NCBI GenBank assembly: GCA_025093985.1
Contig: JACAAK010000011.1
Span: 868,001 to 932,000, forward strand
Direction: 5' to 3'
From: Calvatia gigantea
Taxonomy: Eukaryota > Basidiomycota > Agaricomycetes > Agaricales > Lycoperdaceae
DNA: 64,000 nt
Shown here: piece by piece, positions 1-10,743 of the stretch
Numbering within the stretch: the first letter of the stretch is position 1
How the letters are laid out: the number at the start of each line of letters is the position of its first letter
Position numbers and translations under genes: made by a program
Notes under the pieces: model-generated
Databases searched by the model: none
Told to the model about the DNA's origin: nothing
Seen by the model: only the letters and a program-made list of their open reading frames with translations

Positions 1-213
1 CAGCTGGAGTAGTTTATTCAGTAGGGGGCGGCTTGGGTCGGGCTGGGCTGGACATGGCTTGGGCTGGGTTGGGCTGTTTATAAAGGGTAGATTACTCTCA
101 ACTCATCAAACAATGTAGTTAGGGTCTTTGTACTTGGCTACATGCGGACTGCAATTGGGCACCATGTTATAAATTGGTGTAAGCCTTGATTTAAAAAAAA
201 AAAAAAAAAAAAA
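1..213 (+). mobile_element. LINE copy L-a, 3' end
   Basis: This is the 3'UTR end of a plus-strand LINE whose remainder lies left of the window. It matches the 3' end of the complete copy ending at 54282 and closes with a run of A at 193-213. The base after the tail is internal ORF2 sequence of L-b, so L-a probably inserted into L-b; the left TSD is outside the window. It carries several CpG-type differences from young copies (for example TGTAAGCC where others have CGCAAGCC), which suggests moderate age. Confidence 0.85.
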
Positions 214-1323
214 GGCTTTAAACTTTGGTTCTTCAAGGGGTCCCACTGCAAGGCGGCCCTTAAGAGCCTTAATGTCATGCAGAGACAGGCAGCCCTGTGG
301 ATTACAGGTGCATTCCAGACTGCTCCTACTGGGGCCACAGAGTCATTCACGGGTCTCATACCCATCCAGCTTCACATACAGAAGCTTGCTGTCAGATCAG
401 ACTACAGGATTAAGACCCTGTCACCTAACCATCCCCTCAGGGCCCTTATGAGCCCTGAATATTCTGGGTCTGCTAAGCTGCACACTCGTTCTATCGGCCT
501 TATGTCTCCTGCGATCCGCAAGAAGACTAAGGGCTCCTTAATCCAGGCTGATGCCAACCTGGTAAACCTCGTCGAGGAGTTTGAGCCTATGGCTTCAATT
601 AATTGGCCTGGATACCGCCTGATGGACTGCCACCCTGACCAGGTGTTGTTCATGGAGGTGAAACTCAATGCGGAGGGTAACACCGACCCCGTGCATATGT
701 ATGCTCTCAACACGCGCCTTAGGGAGTGCAGGGAGGATCTCGGGATTGTTCATATGGCGACGGATGCAAGTCTGCCACTCCATGGCAAGTTCCAGGCAGT
801 TTCATCTGCTCATGTCTACCGCCAACGGGAGTGTCTCCGGGAGATCACTCGCGTGGCAGGCCGAGTTACAGCACCGGATGCTGAGCTCATGGCCATTGCA
901 CTTGGCATTCACTTTGCTCTTAAGCAGGGTGGCGTCAGGCTCATACATGTATTCACTGACTCTATTGCATCGGCGAAGCTCGCAGTTGATCCGTCTACAC
1001 ATTCTGGGCAGATGCTGTCCCAAGGGGTATGTGTGGCGCTGAAACAATGGCTCTCTGGGGATCCCTGGAGGGGCATTGAATTTCTCGCTGTCCCTTCTTC
1101 CAAGAAGTGGGAGTTTCACCATGCTGTTCACCGGCATGTCACCTCGTTCCCTCAGGTTGCTTATGGCCTGAGGCCGTTCACTTCTATTGCCCACCTGCAC
1201 AAAGAGGCAGTTGATGATGTTTTGGAGTCATGGCGCCAGCTGTACTCTACCTCTTCTTATAAGGGGCGTAGTAATATGGATCTCGCCTCTGGGGCGGACC
1301 CATCTGTTCCAGGGAAGCCAACC
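214..1323 (+). pseudogene. LINE L-b ORF2, central-to-C-terminal fragment (left part)
   Basis: The fragment starts at the region just after the RT domain and covers the RNase H domain, with the catalytic-type motifs ATDAS, DAELMA and FTDS all present. The frame is open from 214 to 1323 and is interrupted by L-c after the 12-bp TSD GGGAAGCCAACC (1312-1323). It resumes at 8196 in a compatible frame once L-c and one TSD are removed. The 5' part is missing in the window, cut at the L-a junction. Confidence 0.88.
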
Positions 1324-2053
1324 TTTTTTTTTTTTTTTTTTTTTAAATCATGGCTTGCGCCAATTTATAACGCGGTGCCCGATCGCAGTCCGCATGTAGC
1401 TAAGTACAAAGCCCCAACTACAGAGTCCGATGAGTTAAGAGTAATCTACTGTTCAGAAGCAGCCCAACCCAACCCAAGCGCTAACCCAGACCAGACCAGA
1501 CCACCCCCTACTTGCCAAATCCTCCGGTTCCCCGAAATGCCCATCACACTGAAGAAGACCCAGTTGCCCAGGTCTTGTGGTGTACACCCAGTGACGCACC
1601 GTCGCGCTGCGATGGTGCCCTGATCATCCCTTGAGAGGCGGACCTAGTGGCGGCGGCGGCCGAGTGCCCTCAGGGGGACAGGTGTAGTCTGGAGAGCCAG
1701 CGCAAGGAGCCCCCGCTTGGAGCCGCCTTACCCCCAACTTCCCAAGCGAAAGGGTATCAGCCCAGTCCTGATCTAGAGCGACACAGTAGGCAGGGTAGCA
1801 ACTCGAAGTGCCGCCTAGACAGCGCCCAAGAAAGCAGCTGAGCAGGACGAGCCCGCACCGCCACCCGGGGACCCCACCCCCGTTGTTTTACGCCTTCGCC
1901 CCCCGCGAAGCCCCCAACCAGGGCCAGGAAAGGAGCACCACCAGCCGAGGCCAGAAGCACCCCCCAGGGACCCCACCCCTGTTGCCTTACAACTTCTCCA
2001 CCTAGTAGGCCAGAAGACCAGCGACACTGCAGGGACCCCCCACGCGCGCCAGC

Positions 2054-5000
2054 TCAGCCGATCCCAGCATCATCTGGTCTGAACGCAAACGCCCCGGGGT
2101 TCGCATTCAGGAAATCAATCAGCTCATGAATGGTCTGAGGAGGTCTGTCAAGATCCCTCTTGTGATTGGGACACCTGATGAAAATGTGATAGTGCCCCTC
2201 GAGAGTGGCGCCACACGAACAGCCAATGCTTTCATTAGGAAAGAATCGTACACGGTACGACCCAATCGGAGCATGACCTGTGACGGCACGCACGGCCCTC
2301 GCACAAAGCGAGTTAGAGCCGCTAACATGAGGGAGCCAGGGCCCACTAGAAAGGTAGGTCGGCTTCCCCGGAATAGATGGATCTGCCCCAGAGGCAAGAT
2401 CCATATTACTATGCCCCTTGTAGGAAGAGGTAGAGTACAACTGACGCCATGACTCCAGAACATCGTCGACTGCCTCTTTGCGCAGGCGGGCGATAGAAGT
2501 GAATGGCCTCAGACCATAAGCGACCTGAGGGAACGAGGTAACATGCCGGTGAACAGCATGGTGGAACTCCCACTTCTCGGAAGAAGGGACAGCGAAGAAT
2601 TCAATGCCTCTCCAGGGATTCCCAGAGAGCCATTGCTTAAGCGCCACACACACCCCTTGGGACAGCATCTGCCCAGAGTGTGTAGACGGATCAAGTGCGA
2701 GCTTCGCCGACGCAATAGAGTCAGTGAATACACGTATAAGCCTGACGTCACCCTGCTTAAGGGCAAAGTGAATGCCAAGTGCAATGGCCATGAGCTCAGC
2801 ATCAGGTGCTGTAACCCGGCCTGCCACGCGAGTAATTTCCTGGAGACACTCCCGTTGGCGATAGACATGGGCAGATGAAACTGCCTGGAACTTGCCATGG
2901 AGCGGCAGACTTGCGTCCGTCACCATATGGACAATCCCGAGGTCCTCTCTGCACTCCCTAAGGCACGTGTTGAGAGCGTACATATGCTCGGGGTCAGTGT
3001 TACCCTCCGCATTGAGTTTCACCTCCATGAACAACACCTGGTCAGGGTGGCAGTCCATCAGGTGATATCCGGGCCGATTAATTGAAGCCATAGGCTCAAA
3101 CTCCTCGACGAGGTTTACCAGGTTGGCATCAGCCTGGATTAAGGAGCCCTTAGTCTTCTTGCGAATCGCAGGAGACATAAGACCGATAGAGCGAGTGTGC
3201 AGCTTAGCAGACCCAGAATATTCAGGGCTCACAAGGGCCCTGAGAGGATGGTTAGGTGACAGGGTCTTAATCCTGTAGTCTGACCTGACAGCAAGCTTCT
3301 GTATGTGAAGCTGGATGGGTATGAGACCCGCGAATGACTCTGCAGCCCCAGTAGGAGCAGTCCGGAAAGCACCTGTAATCCACAGGGCTGCCCATCTTTG
3401 CATGACGTTCAGGCTCTTAAGGGCTGCCTTACAGCGAGAGCCCTTGAAGAACCAGAGTTTAAAGCCGTATGTCGCAATGGGGACAACACACGACCAATAA
3501 AGGAGATGCTTCTGCATAGGCCGCAAGCCCCTTGTAGAATTACCAAGCATCTTCATGGCCTTCACTGTAGAAAGTGCTTTAGTAGAGTAGTAACGAACAT
3601 GCTCCTTAAAGGTAAGGGCGCGGTCGAAGTAGAAGCCCAAATACCTCCAATAAGGTTTGGGCCGGAGCGGCATATCACCAGTGAATGGGGCAAAGCCCAG
3701 GTCTATCGGCAGATTATCATCCCCGTGCTTACGGGAGAAGTGAAAGACCTCGGACTTGTCGTGTTCAAGTACCAAGGCGAAGCGCTCAAAGAGCCTGAAT
3801 ATAATACCATATGCCTCCTTAAGAGCCACAAGGTTAGATCCCCAGTCCTTAGACTGGGCAATGATAGTGCCATCATCGACATATGACAGAAGAGTCGTCC
3901 CCAGACGTGATGCCTCCCTGTCGAAAAGCCACATTAGCGGAGCTATGTATAAGGCCGACAGGACGGGAGAGAGGGCAGATCCCTGCCCCACCCCCACATC
4001 CGATGGAAATGGTTCGGACTTGAAAGAGTCCCGGCAGTACTGGGTCTTCCGTCCTACCAGGTAGTGTACAAAGAACTCAACCAACTCAGGGGCGAATCCT
4101 TGCTTGCGGAGTATTGCCACCAGCATATCATGGTGCAACGATGGGAAGAACTGCGCTATGTCAAAGGCCACAACGCTAGTCCTGAGGCCCTTAGCCCAAC
4201 CCGCTCTTACGATGTGGGTCAGCATAAGGCCAGCATCTTCAGTGGATCGTTGGATCACACCTCCGAGCTGATTAGGGTGAAAGACCCCAAATTTGACAGA
4301 GTCAAACTGGAGCCTAGTCGCGATCATTTTCTCAAACAGCTTACCCAGTGTGTTGAGAAGAACTATAGGCCTAAAGGCCTTGGGCGTAGAGTATGCAGGC
4401 TTACCCGGCTTAGGGATAATAACCGACATAGATTCTTTAAAATACTCCAGCCAGCAACCTAAACGAATACAGGCGCTAGCTAGACGTACGAAGACCGGCA
4501 GGGCATCCCCAAGCACGATCTGTTTGAGCATCCTCCACGTAACATGGTCAGGGCCCGGCGCAGAGACCTTAGAGCAGGCGGACAACGCGTCCACCAGCTC
4601 CTTGGCTGAGAAGTCCACCCATTCCCGCCGCGGTAGCGTAGGGAGCAGATTAATAGCGGGGGTATCACACTCCTGTCCGGAAGCGGAGTTGTAGGTACCG
4701 TGAAGGGCCTCCCACAGGGAGTCCATAGTGTGACAGGGCTCCCCTTGGTAGGAGATAGCCTCGCACGCAGGCAACTTGCGCACCTTGACCCATTCCATAA
4801 GGTCCCAAGGGCGCTTGTTGGTCTCAGCAATTTCCTCAATCTTCTCATCAAAGAATTTGTGCTTCTTAGACGCCACAACGCATCGAAATGCCTTCCAGTC
4901 CACAGGGTCCGAAGAATCCCTGTGGGCCTGAAGGGCGACCCTGCAATCCTCATCCCACCAGGGCTGAGACTTTGCGGATATGTGCACCTCCACAGTGTGA

Positions 5001-5956
5001 CGATGCCACGCTGCAGAGAACACCAACCCAATAGCCGATGCCAGGACGTTAACATCCCGAGCTGAATTAAGGGGATGATCACGAAGACCATACACCCCTT
5101 CTCTGATCTCATCAAGGAACTGCAATTCCGCAGTCGCTGCCAAGTTCTTGGGAAAAGCCCTTCTGACATTCGTGATGTCTTCAGGGCAGATAGGGATCGT
5201 GACAGACAGTGGATGGTGGTCCGACGGGCCTGTCAGATCCGATCTGATCTGGGGGCGCGCAATGCGCCACCTGAGATCGGAGATAAAGATCAGATCAATC
5301 ACCGATTGGTGCTTGGTCGGATCTCGAGGAGTATGCGTAGGAGCCCTGGAATCTGGCAACCAGATCCCAAGGCCGAGGTCGTCGGCAGCTTCCAGGAGCT
5401 GCTGGGCGGGTTGGTGGTGATGCGGGACGCCATCGTCCCACTCACATGAATGGCAATTGAAATCGCCCCCCATGTAATGCATCTGGGGTAGATGATCGCG
5501 CTTCTCATAGAGAAGCTTGATCGCAGTGTGCTCATCATCAGAATAGACATTCATGAAATGGTGTTTGCGGCCGTGATTGAAGATGGTGAGAACCATCACA
5601 TCCCGGTGATCAATGAGGTCCCGCCTAAGCGAGGGCCTCAGTCTCTTGATCCGTGTGTGGACAAAAGCCATGACACGCGGTCGATCTCGCTCCTCCGCAG
5701 TGGAGGCCGGCCTCACCATATATAACCACTCAGGGTGCTTAGGTGCTCTGATGACAGGCTCACCCTCGTCGTCGAGCGTCGAGGGGGCAGATCTAATCGT
5801 TCGCCAGGGCGGCTCCTGGACGAAAATGATGTCGAAGTTGTCTTTCTCAGACTCTAGCAATGTGTCCAATAACGTATAGTTCTTTGCTACGTTAAATGAC
5901 AGAATACGTAATCTACCCTTCACGAAACGCCTCAACTCGTCAGGCTTGGGGTTCAT
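2054..5956 (-). CDS. LINE ORF2 polyprotein: endonuclease, reverse transcriptase, RNase H
   Basis: An open 1,300-residue ORF2, the only full-length uninterrupted one here. N-terminal AP-type endonuclease: N22, E48 (FVQEPPW), GDFN at 164-167, SDHH at 245-248. Reverse transcriptase: FDIAQFF (D599), GQGSALSP at 657-664, YVDD at 692-695. RNase H: D1014 (TDAS), E1054, D1079 (FTDS). A C-terminal zinc knuckle C-x-C-x8-H-x4-C uses C1246, C1248, H1257 and C1262. This order is that of fungal Tad-like LINEs; clade assignment needs a tree. The start ATG lies in the ATGA overlapping the ORF1 stop, which fixes the start. The enzyme would nick target DNA and copy LINE RNA in the nucleus. Activity is not demonstrated. 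Confidence 0.93.
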   Translation of the reverse strand: MNPKPDELRRFVKGRLRILSFNVAKNYTLLDTLLESEKDNFDIIFVQEPPWRTIRSAPSTLDDEGEPVIRAPKHPEWLYMVRPASTAEERDRPRVMAFVHTRIKRLRPSLRRDLIDHRDVMVLTIFNHGRKHHFMNVYSDDEHTAIKLLYEKRDHLPQMHYMGGDFNCHSCEWDDGVPHHHQPAQQLLEAADDLGLGIWLPDSRAPTHTPRDPTKHQSVIDLIFISDLRWRIARPQIRSDLTGPSDHHPLSVTIPICPEDITNVRRAFPKNLAATAELQFLDEIREGVYGLRDHPLNSARDVNVLASAIGLVFSAAWHRHTVEVHISAKSQPWWDEDCRVALQAHRDSSDPVDWKAFRCVVASKKHKFFDEKIEEIAETNKRPWDLMEWVKVRKLPACEAISYQGEPCHTMDSLWEALHGTYNSASGQECDTPAINLLPTLPRREWVDFSAKELVDALSACSKVSAPGPDHVTWRMLKQIVLGDALPVFVRLASACIRLGCWLEYFKESMSVIIPKPGKPAYSTPKAFRPIVLLNTLGKLFEKMIATRLQFDSVKFGVFHPNQLGGVIQRSTEDAGLMLTHIVRAGWAKGLRTSVVAFDIAQFFPSLHHDMLVAILRKQGFAPELVEFFVHYLVGRKTQYCRDSFKSEPFPSDVGVGQGSALSPVLSALYIAPLMWLFDREASRLGTTLLSYVDDGTIIAQSKDWGSNLVALKEAYGIIFRLFERFALVLEHDKSEVFHFSRKHGDDNLPIDLGFAPFTGDMPLRPKPYWRYLGFYFDRALTFKEHVRYYSTKALSTVKAMKMLGNSTRGLRPMQKHLLYWSCVVPIATYGFKLWFFKGSRCKAALKSLNVMQRWAALWITGAFRTAPTGAAESFAGLIPIQLHIQKLAVRSDYRIKTLSPNHPLRALVSPEYSGSAKLHTRSIGLMSPAIRKKTKGSLIQADANLVNLVEEFEPMASINRPGYHLMDCHPDQVLFMEVKLNAEGNTDPEHMYALNTCLRECREDLGIVHMVTDASLPLHGKFQAVSSAHVYRQRECLQEITRVAGRVTAPDAELMAIALGIHFALKQGDVRLIRVFTDSIASAKLALDPSTHSGQMLSQGVCVALKQWLSGNPWRGIEFFAVPSSEKWEFHHAVHRHVTSFPQVAYGLRPFTSIARLRKEAVDDVLESWRQLYSTSSYKGHSNMDLASGADPSIPGKPTYLSSGPWLPHVSGSNSLCARAVRAVTGHAPIGSYRVRFFPNESIGCSCGATLEGHYHIFIRCPNHKRDLDRPPQTIHELIDFLNANPGAFAFRPDDAGIG

Positions 5957-8058
5957 TGCGTGGATGCTGAAGTGTTATCAGCGGATCATGATGCCATCCT
6001 TGAGAGACGGCATTCACTCACCTTTCTGTAGTGCTCTTTGATCCACTCGGCCTCATACTGGTGGCGTCAAAGCTGGCACGAGTGAGAGTCGGCGCGGTGC
6101 TCGCCACCGCAGTTCAGACACTTGAATTTGTGGGGACATGGCTGTCCCTCGGGGGTAGCCTTGTTGAGATCCTTAGGATGACAACAGCCGGCGACGGCGC
6201 AGTGGTTCTCAGAAGTGTGAGGGCCAGCGCAGATAGGGCATCTGTTCGACCGGGATCAACAGATAGCAGTGGGGTGGCCCCAGTACCAGCAGCGCTGACA
6301 CCAGGGGACCCCGGTACGGGCGGAAGCCTGCTGCATGCGGCAGGAGTGCATTCCAATCTGGACGGTGCGCCCCACGAGACGCTTTATCCGGGTGCCGGTC
6401 TTGGAGTCGGCTAGGTCGAGCCAAGCTGTGCAAGTGTCAGAGCTGGCAGAATTGTGCGAGATGCGCGGGGTATGAGACAGCATGGCAAAGTCCTTGTGAT
6501 GCGGAGACTTCGACAGATGGCCCAGGAGGCGTTCGACAGTCATGACCTTGCGGCCAAGCTCGTCGATGAAGGGGATATCTACGATCCTGATGTAGGACGT
6601 GGAGTCGGGGACACGGAGCTGGAGCTTAATGCCCTCGGCAACCACCTTATGAGCCCACTCGTCTATGATGGCAACATCCTTCGGGGTAGGGGTGAAGTTA
6701 GTGAGCAACGACCAAGAATTGGCCGTGCTCGAGTGAACCAACTCGATCCTGCAACGGATGCGAGCCTGCACAAGGCCTCTGTTGATAACTTCAACAAAGT
6801 GGTTAGTCTGAGGGCGGGGGGCACCTTCCGGCACAGCGACCACAGTCATGAGGAGTTGCTGACGGTTGGGACCAGCTGTGACATTGTCGGGGCGCTTGGA
6901 CTTGCCTTGCGCCGAGGGTTCAGCCTCACGAGCCATAGCTACGACTCGTTTAGGCTCAAGCTCTGGGAATGACTGCGCAACGCGCACAGCCATGACCACA
7001 GGGATCTGGGCAGACTTGCCCTTGCCAGAGGAAGATAGTGTCTGCGCGTACGAGGACGGCACTGCCTTTTTCTTCTTGGTGATGTTAAGAGGGTGCACCG
7101 GACCAGGTTGGACCGGCGCACTCCTCCGTTGCTGCTGCAGAGCAAGGCGCTTTGCCTCTGCGTTCTTTCGGATCGACTCAACAAGATCCCGCTCGCGGCG
7201 AGCAGGACGGACGGGCTGAAACGGAGGTGGTGGTGCGGGAGCTCTGACCGGCTTCGATCTGCCGGATCTAGGCGTGGAGCCTCCTATATCAGCATCAACA
7301 TCACCCAAGCCAGATGGCCGAGGTGGGGGAGTAGCTCTCCTGTCAGGCAGGGGACGAGCGTAGCGAGAGGCAATGTTGGCCACAGCGTGACCCCTGAGCC
7401 AACTCGGATTAGACTGACCAGTTGGAGAGCGATCCAACCAGCCATTGTTAGACAGGGACTGGACAAACGCCAAGGTGGCGCCCAGTACCACTGTGGTAGA
7501 CTCCGCGCTGAGCAGCATAGCATGCACGGACCTGAACCAGGAGGACAGGTTGTGCAGGGATTCGGCTGCGCCCTAGACATCCACAGCGAGGTGTTCTTCG
7601 TCACTTGCCAACGCCGCTACAGATGGAGCATACTCCAAATCGCCGAACGACTCCACTGACATATCTCTGCCAGCGGAGCTCCCAGGGGGATCGGTGGCGA
7701 TCGCAGAAGCAGCAGCCCCAGGGGCCACTACCTTGTCCTCGTCATCGTCGAAAGAGTCCGCCATCTCCATTGGTGCAGGAGAGGGGGAAGTGGCACGAGA
7801 GGGAGCATGGGACTGAGGTCGGGCAGTTCCACTCGAGGAGGTTGATGATGGCGGCCGTGCCATGATCGGGACAGTGGCGTATCGTTGGCGCGTGCCCTCC
7901 CCAGAGGAGGCCTGGGTCGAGGCGCGGGTTTGGTAGCGGGGTTGTGGCTGCTGGGAGCCCACACCCAGAATACGAGCGATTGGGTCGGGGGACGATTGCG
8001 GCGGGACCAGGTCGTCAGCCCACGGGTCATTTGATGAGCTGGGTGGCCTGTGGCTCAT
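5953..8058 (-). pseudogene. LINE L-c ORF1 (gag-like), two nonsense codons
   Basis: The reading frame has exactly the same length (2,106 nt) as the intact ORF1 of L-q, with no indels. It is broken by TAG at codon 162 (7573-7575) and by TGA at 6256-6258 within the zinc-knuckle region, where the intact copy has CGA. It encodes a Pro/Ser-rich N-terminus, a basic KKKK stretch and C-terminal knuckles starting with CQRCWYWGH. The predicted role is nucleic-acid binding and RNP assembly, as for other LINE ORF1 proteins. The codon-162 TAG is shared with L-d, so it predates at least one transposition. Confidence 0.9.
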
Positions 8059-8183
8059 ACCAGCGAGTAAATTAGCAACTAGGGACGTGCCCTAGCCAAG
8101 AGTTGGGGTTGCGGTGTATTTGATACGACTAGATTACAGTAACCGCCCTGTTGATGGTGGTGGTTGCTGGAAAAGGAAGGTGG

Positions 8184-9248
8184 GGGAAGCCAACCTACCT
8201 TTCTGGTGGGCCCTGGCTCCCTCATGTTAGCGGCTCTAACTCGCTCTGCGCGAGGGCCGTGCGTGCTGTTACCGGTCATGCTCCGATTGGGTCGTACCGA
8301 GTACGATTCTTTCCTACTGAAAGCGTTAGCTGCTTGTGTGGCGCCGCTCTTGAGGGGCGCTATCACATCTTTGTCAGGTGTCCCAAACACAAAAGAGAGC
8401 TTGACAGACCTCCTCAGACCATTCGTGAGCTGATAGACTTCCTGAACGCAAACCCTGGGGCCTTTGCGTTCAGACCAGATGATGCTGGGATCGGCTGAGC
8501 TGGCGCGTGTGGGGGGTCCCTGCGGTGTCGCTGGTCTTCTGGCCTACTAGGTGGAGAAGTCGCAAGGCAACAGGGGTTGGGTCCCTGGGGGGTGCTTCTG
8601 GCCTTGGCTAGTGGTGCTCCTTTCCTGGGCCTGGTTGGGGGCTTCGTGGGGGGCGGAGGCATAAAATAACGGGGGTGGGGTCCCCAGGTGGTGGTGCGGG
8701 TTTGTCCTGCTAAGCTGCTTTCTTGGGCACCGTCTAGGCGGCGCTTTGAGTTGCTGCCCTGCCTGCTGTGTTGTCCTGGATCAGGACTGGGCTGATACCC
8801 TTTCACTTGGGAAGTTGGGGGTAAGGTGGCTCCAGGCGGGGGCTCCTTGCGCTGGCTCTCCTGACTACACCTGTCCCCCTGAGGGCACTCAGCCACCGTT
8901 GCTGCTGGGTCCGCCTCTTGAGGAATGATCAGGGCACCGTCACTTTGCGATGGTGCGTCACTGGGTGTACACCACAAGACCTGGGCAACTGGGTCTTCTT
9001 CAGTGTGATGGGCATTTCGGGCGACCAGGGTGGTTTATTCAGTAGGGGGCGACTTGGTTTGGACTGGGCTGGAAAGCTCCGGTTAGTACAGCTTGGGCTG
9101 GGTTAGGCTGTCTCTGAAAGGTAGATTACTCTTAACTCATCAGACTTTGTAGTTGGGGCTTTGTACTTAGCTACACGCGGACTGCGATCGGGCACCGCGT
9201 TATAAATTGGCACAAGCCATGAATTAAAAAAAAAAAAAAAAAAAAAAA
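8184..9248 (+). mobile_element. LINE L-b, right part: ORF2 C-terminus, 3'UTR, poly(A)
   Basis: Continuation of L-b after the L-c insertion. It encodes the ORF2 C-terminus ending at 8498, including a C-x-C-x8-H-x4-C knuckle, then a ~0.7-kb 3'UTR and A at 9226-9248. The 3'UTR includes the family hairpin (8936-8958) in a slightly mismatched version with loop TTT. The element ends inside the LTR of copia A, so copia A is older than L-b. Confidence 0.9.
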
Positions 9249-9325
9249 CTCCACAAGTGTCCTACCAAACCTTGGAGCCCTGACTCAGGAGAGTCCATCT
9301 AACACTGTCTGGAGCACTCCTGACA
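9249..9325 (-). repeat. Copia A 3' LTR, partial
   Basis: Read on the minus strand the LTR begins TGTCAGGAGTGCTCC at 9325, immediately after a purine tract GGGGGGTG (9326-9333) that acts as the polypurine tract. It is cut at 9249 by L-b. The same LTR start, in plus orientation, is at 58547, with about 90% similarity by eye over 77 nt. Confidence 0.82.
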
Positions 9326-9348
9326 CACCCCCCTGATCCAGACAGTCC

Positions 9349-10619
9349 TTAACAAGTGAGACCAAGCATAGGAACAGCAAATGAGATTGTTTTGGGTTGG
9401 ACAGCCTTGGTGAGAATATCGGCAAGTTGCTCATCAGTGGGAATGTATACAGGATCAATGATGTCTTCAGCCACTGCATCCCGGAGCCAGTAGTACCGCA
9501 AGTCCAGGTGCTTCATGCGTCCATGGTGTTCTGGGTTCTTCGCCACACTGATCCCAGACTTGTTGTCAACAAAGAGAGTGGAAGGAAGGGAAGGGGGATA
9601 GCCAAACTCAGTTAGGATGTTCCTCATCCACATGATCTCCTTGCCTCCTTCAACAGCAGCAACATACTCGGCTTCAGTAGAAGACAGGGTGACAAAGCTC
9701 TGACGCTTTGAGGACCACCCAACAGCCGCACCACTTACTTTGGTCACATAACCACCTGTAGCACGTCCAGTAGCCTTGCATGAGCCATGGGAAGCATCAG
9801 AATAGGTCTGGAACAACTCAGAGTTGTTGTTACCCTTGTAGACAAGCTTGTAGTCCATGGTGCCCTTGAGATAGCGAAGTAGGTGCTTGACAGCAGCCCA
9901 GTGACGGGGTGAGGGATTGTGGTTGAATCTCCCAAGGTAGGAGACAGCATAGGCAATGTTGGGGCGAGTCATGGTGGCAAGGTATTGAAGTGAACCTACA
10001 GCTGAGAGATAGGGAATGGACTTCATCTCCTGTTGCTCATCTGGAGTAGGAACATTGGCAGAGAGGTCAAGACCAGGACTAAGAGGAGTCTTCACAGGAT
10101 TGCAGTCATCCATCTTGAAGCGCTCAAGGAGTTCCTGTATGTATTGTGACTGGGAAAGGGAGATGGTGTGGTTGGCCAAGTCCTGCTTCACCTGTACAGC
10201 CAGTAGCCAGCTCGTAGGGCCAAGATCTCGAAGTTTGAAGTGTTTGGAGAGCTCCTTGACTACCAAGTTCATGGCAGAGTCATCCTTGGACACCAGAGTG
10301 ATGTCATCAATAAAGACTGGGACAATCACCTTGACTGATCCCTTAGAATAGATGTAGAGTGAGTTGTCAGACTGGAGACGAGAGTAGCCTATAGAGACCA
10401 TGACAGAGTAAAGCTTCTTGTTCCATTGCCAGGCAGCTTGCTTCAAGCCATAGAGGGACTTGGTAAGTCTGCAGACATGGTTAGAATTGCCCTGGTGATA
10501 CCCCTCAGGCTGGGCCATGTAGATCTCCTTATCAAGCTCTCCATAGGTGAAGGTAGAGGAGATGTCAACTGATCGCATTTTGAAGCCCTCTTTTGCAGCT
10601 AAGGCAATAATGAGGCGAA
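9349..10619 (-). pseudogene. Copia A pol: RT and RNase H portion
   Basis: Open minus-strand frame with Ty1/Copia motifs: SLYGLKQA, VFIDDITLV (the F/Y-x-DD active site as FIDD), then RNase H with YSDASHGS, STEAEYVAA and FVDNKSG, ending TLGLTC. The stop is just upstream of the polypurine tract and LTR, as expected for the pol end. The 5' side is cut by L-d at 10619 within the RT domain; the upstream part of RT resumes at 17340. The host element is fragmented and non-functional. Confidence 0.9.
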
Positions 10620-10743
10620 CACCTTCCTTTTCCAGCAACCACCACCATCAACGGGGTGGTTACTGTAGTCTAGTCACATTGAATACACCACAACCCCAAC
10701 GCTTGGCTAGGGCACGTCCCTAGTTGCTGATCTACTCGCTGGT

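Larger units (their letters stand above)
1324..8183 (-). mobile_element. LINE copy L-c, full length
   Basis: Complete minus-strand element of 6,860 bp. The poly(A) tail appears as T at 1324-1344, then the 3'UTR, ORF2, ORF1 and a 5'UTR ending at 8183 with the family 5' terminus CCACCTTCC. It is flanked by GGGAAGCCAACC at 1312-1323 and 8184-8195, a target-primed reverse transcription signature. It sits inside L-b ORF2 in opposite orientation. ORF2 is open, but ORF1 has two stops, so this copy would need ORF1 protein in trans if the family requires it in cis. Confidence 0.95.

Noticed and set aside
138..365. Open frame on the minus strand across the L-a/L-b junction
   Set aside because: It runs through a poly(A)/poly(T) tract and the reverse strand of ORF2; it is a shadow of the LINE.
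7284..7659. Frames overlapping LINE ORF1 on other phases and strands
   Set aside because: Shadows caused by GC-rich codon use; the same shadows recur at every ORF1 copy.
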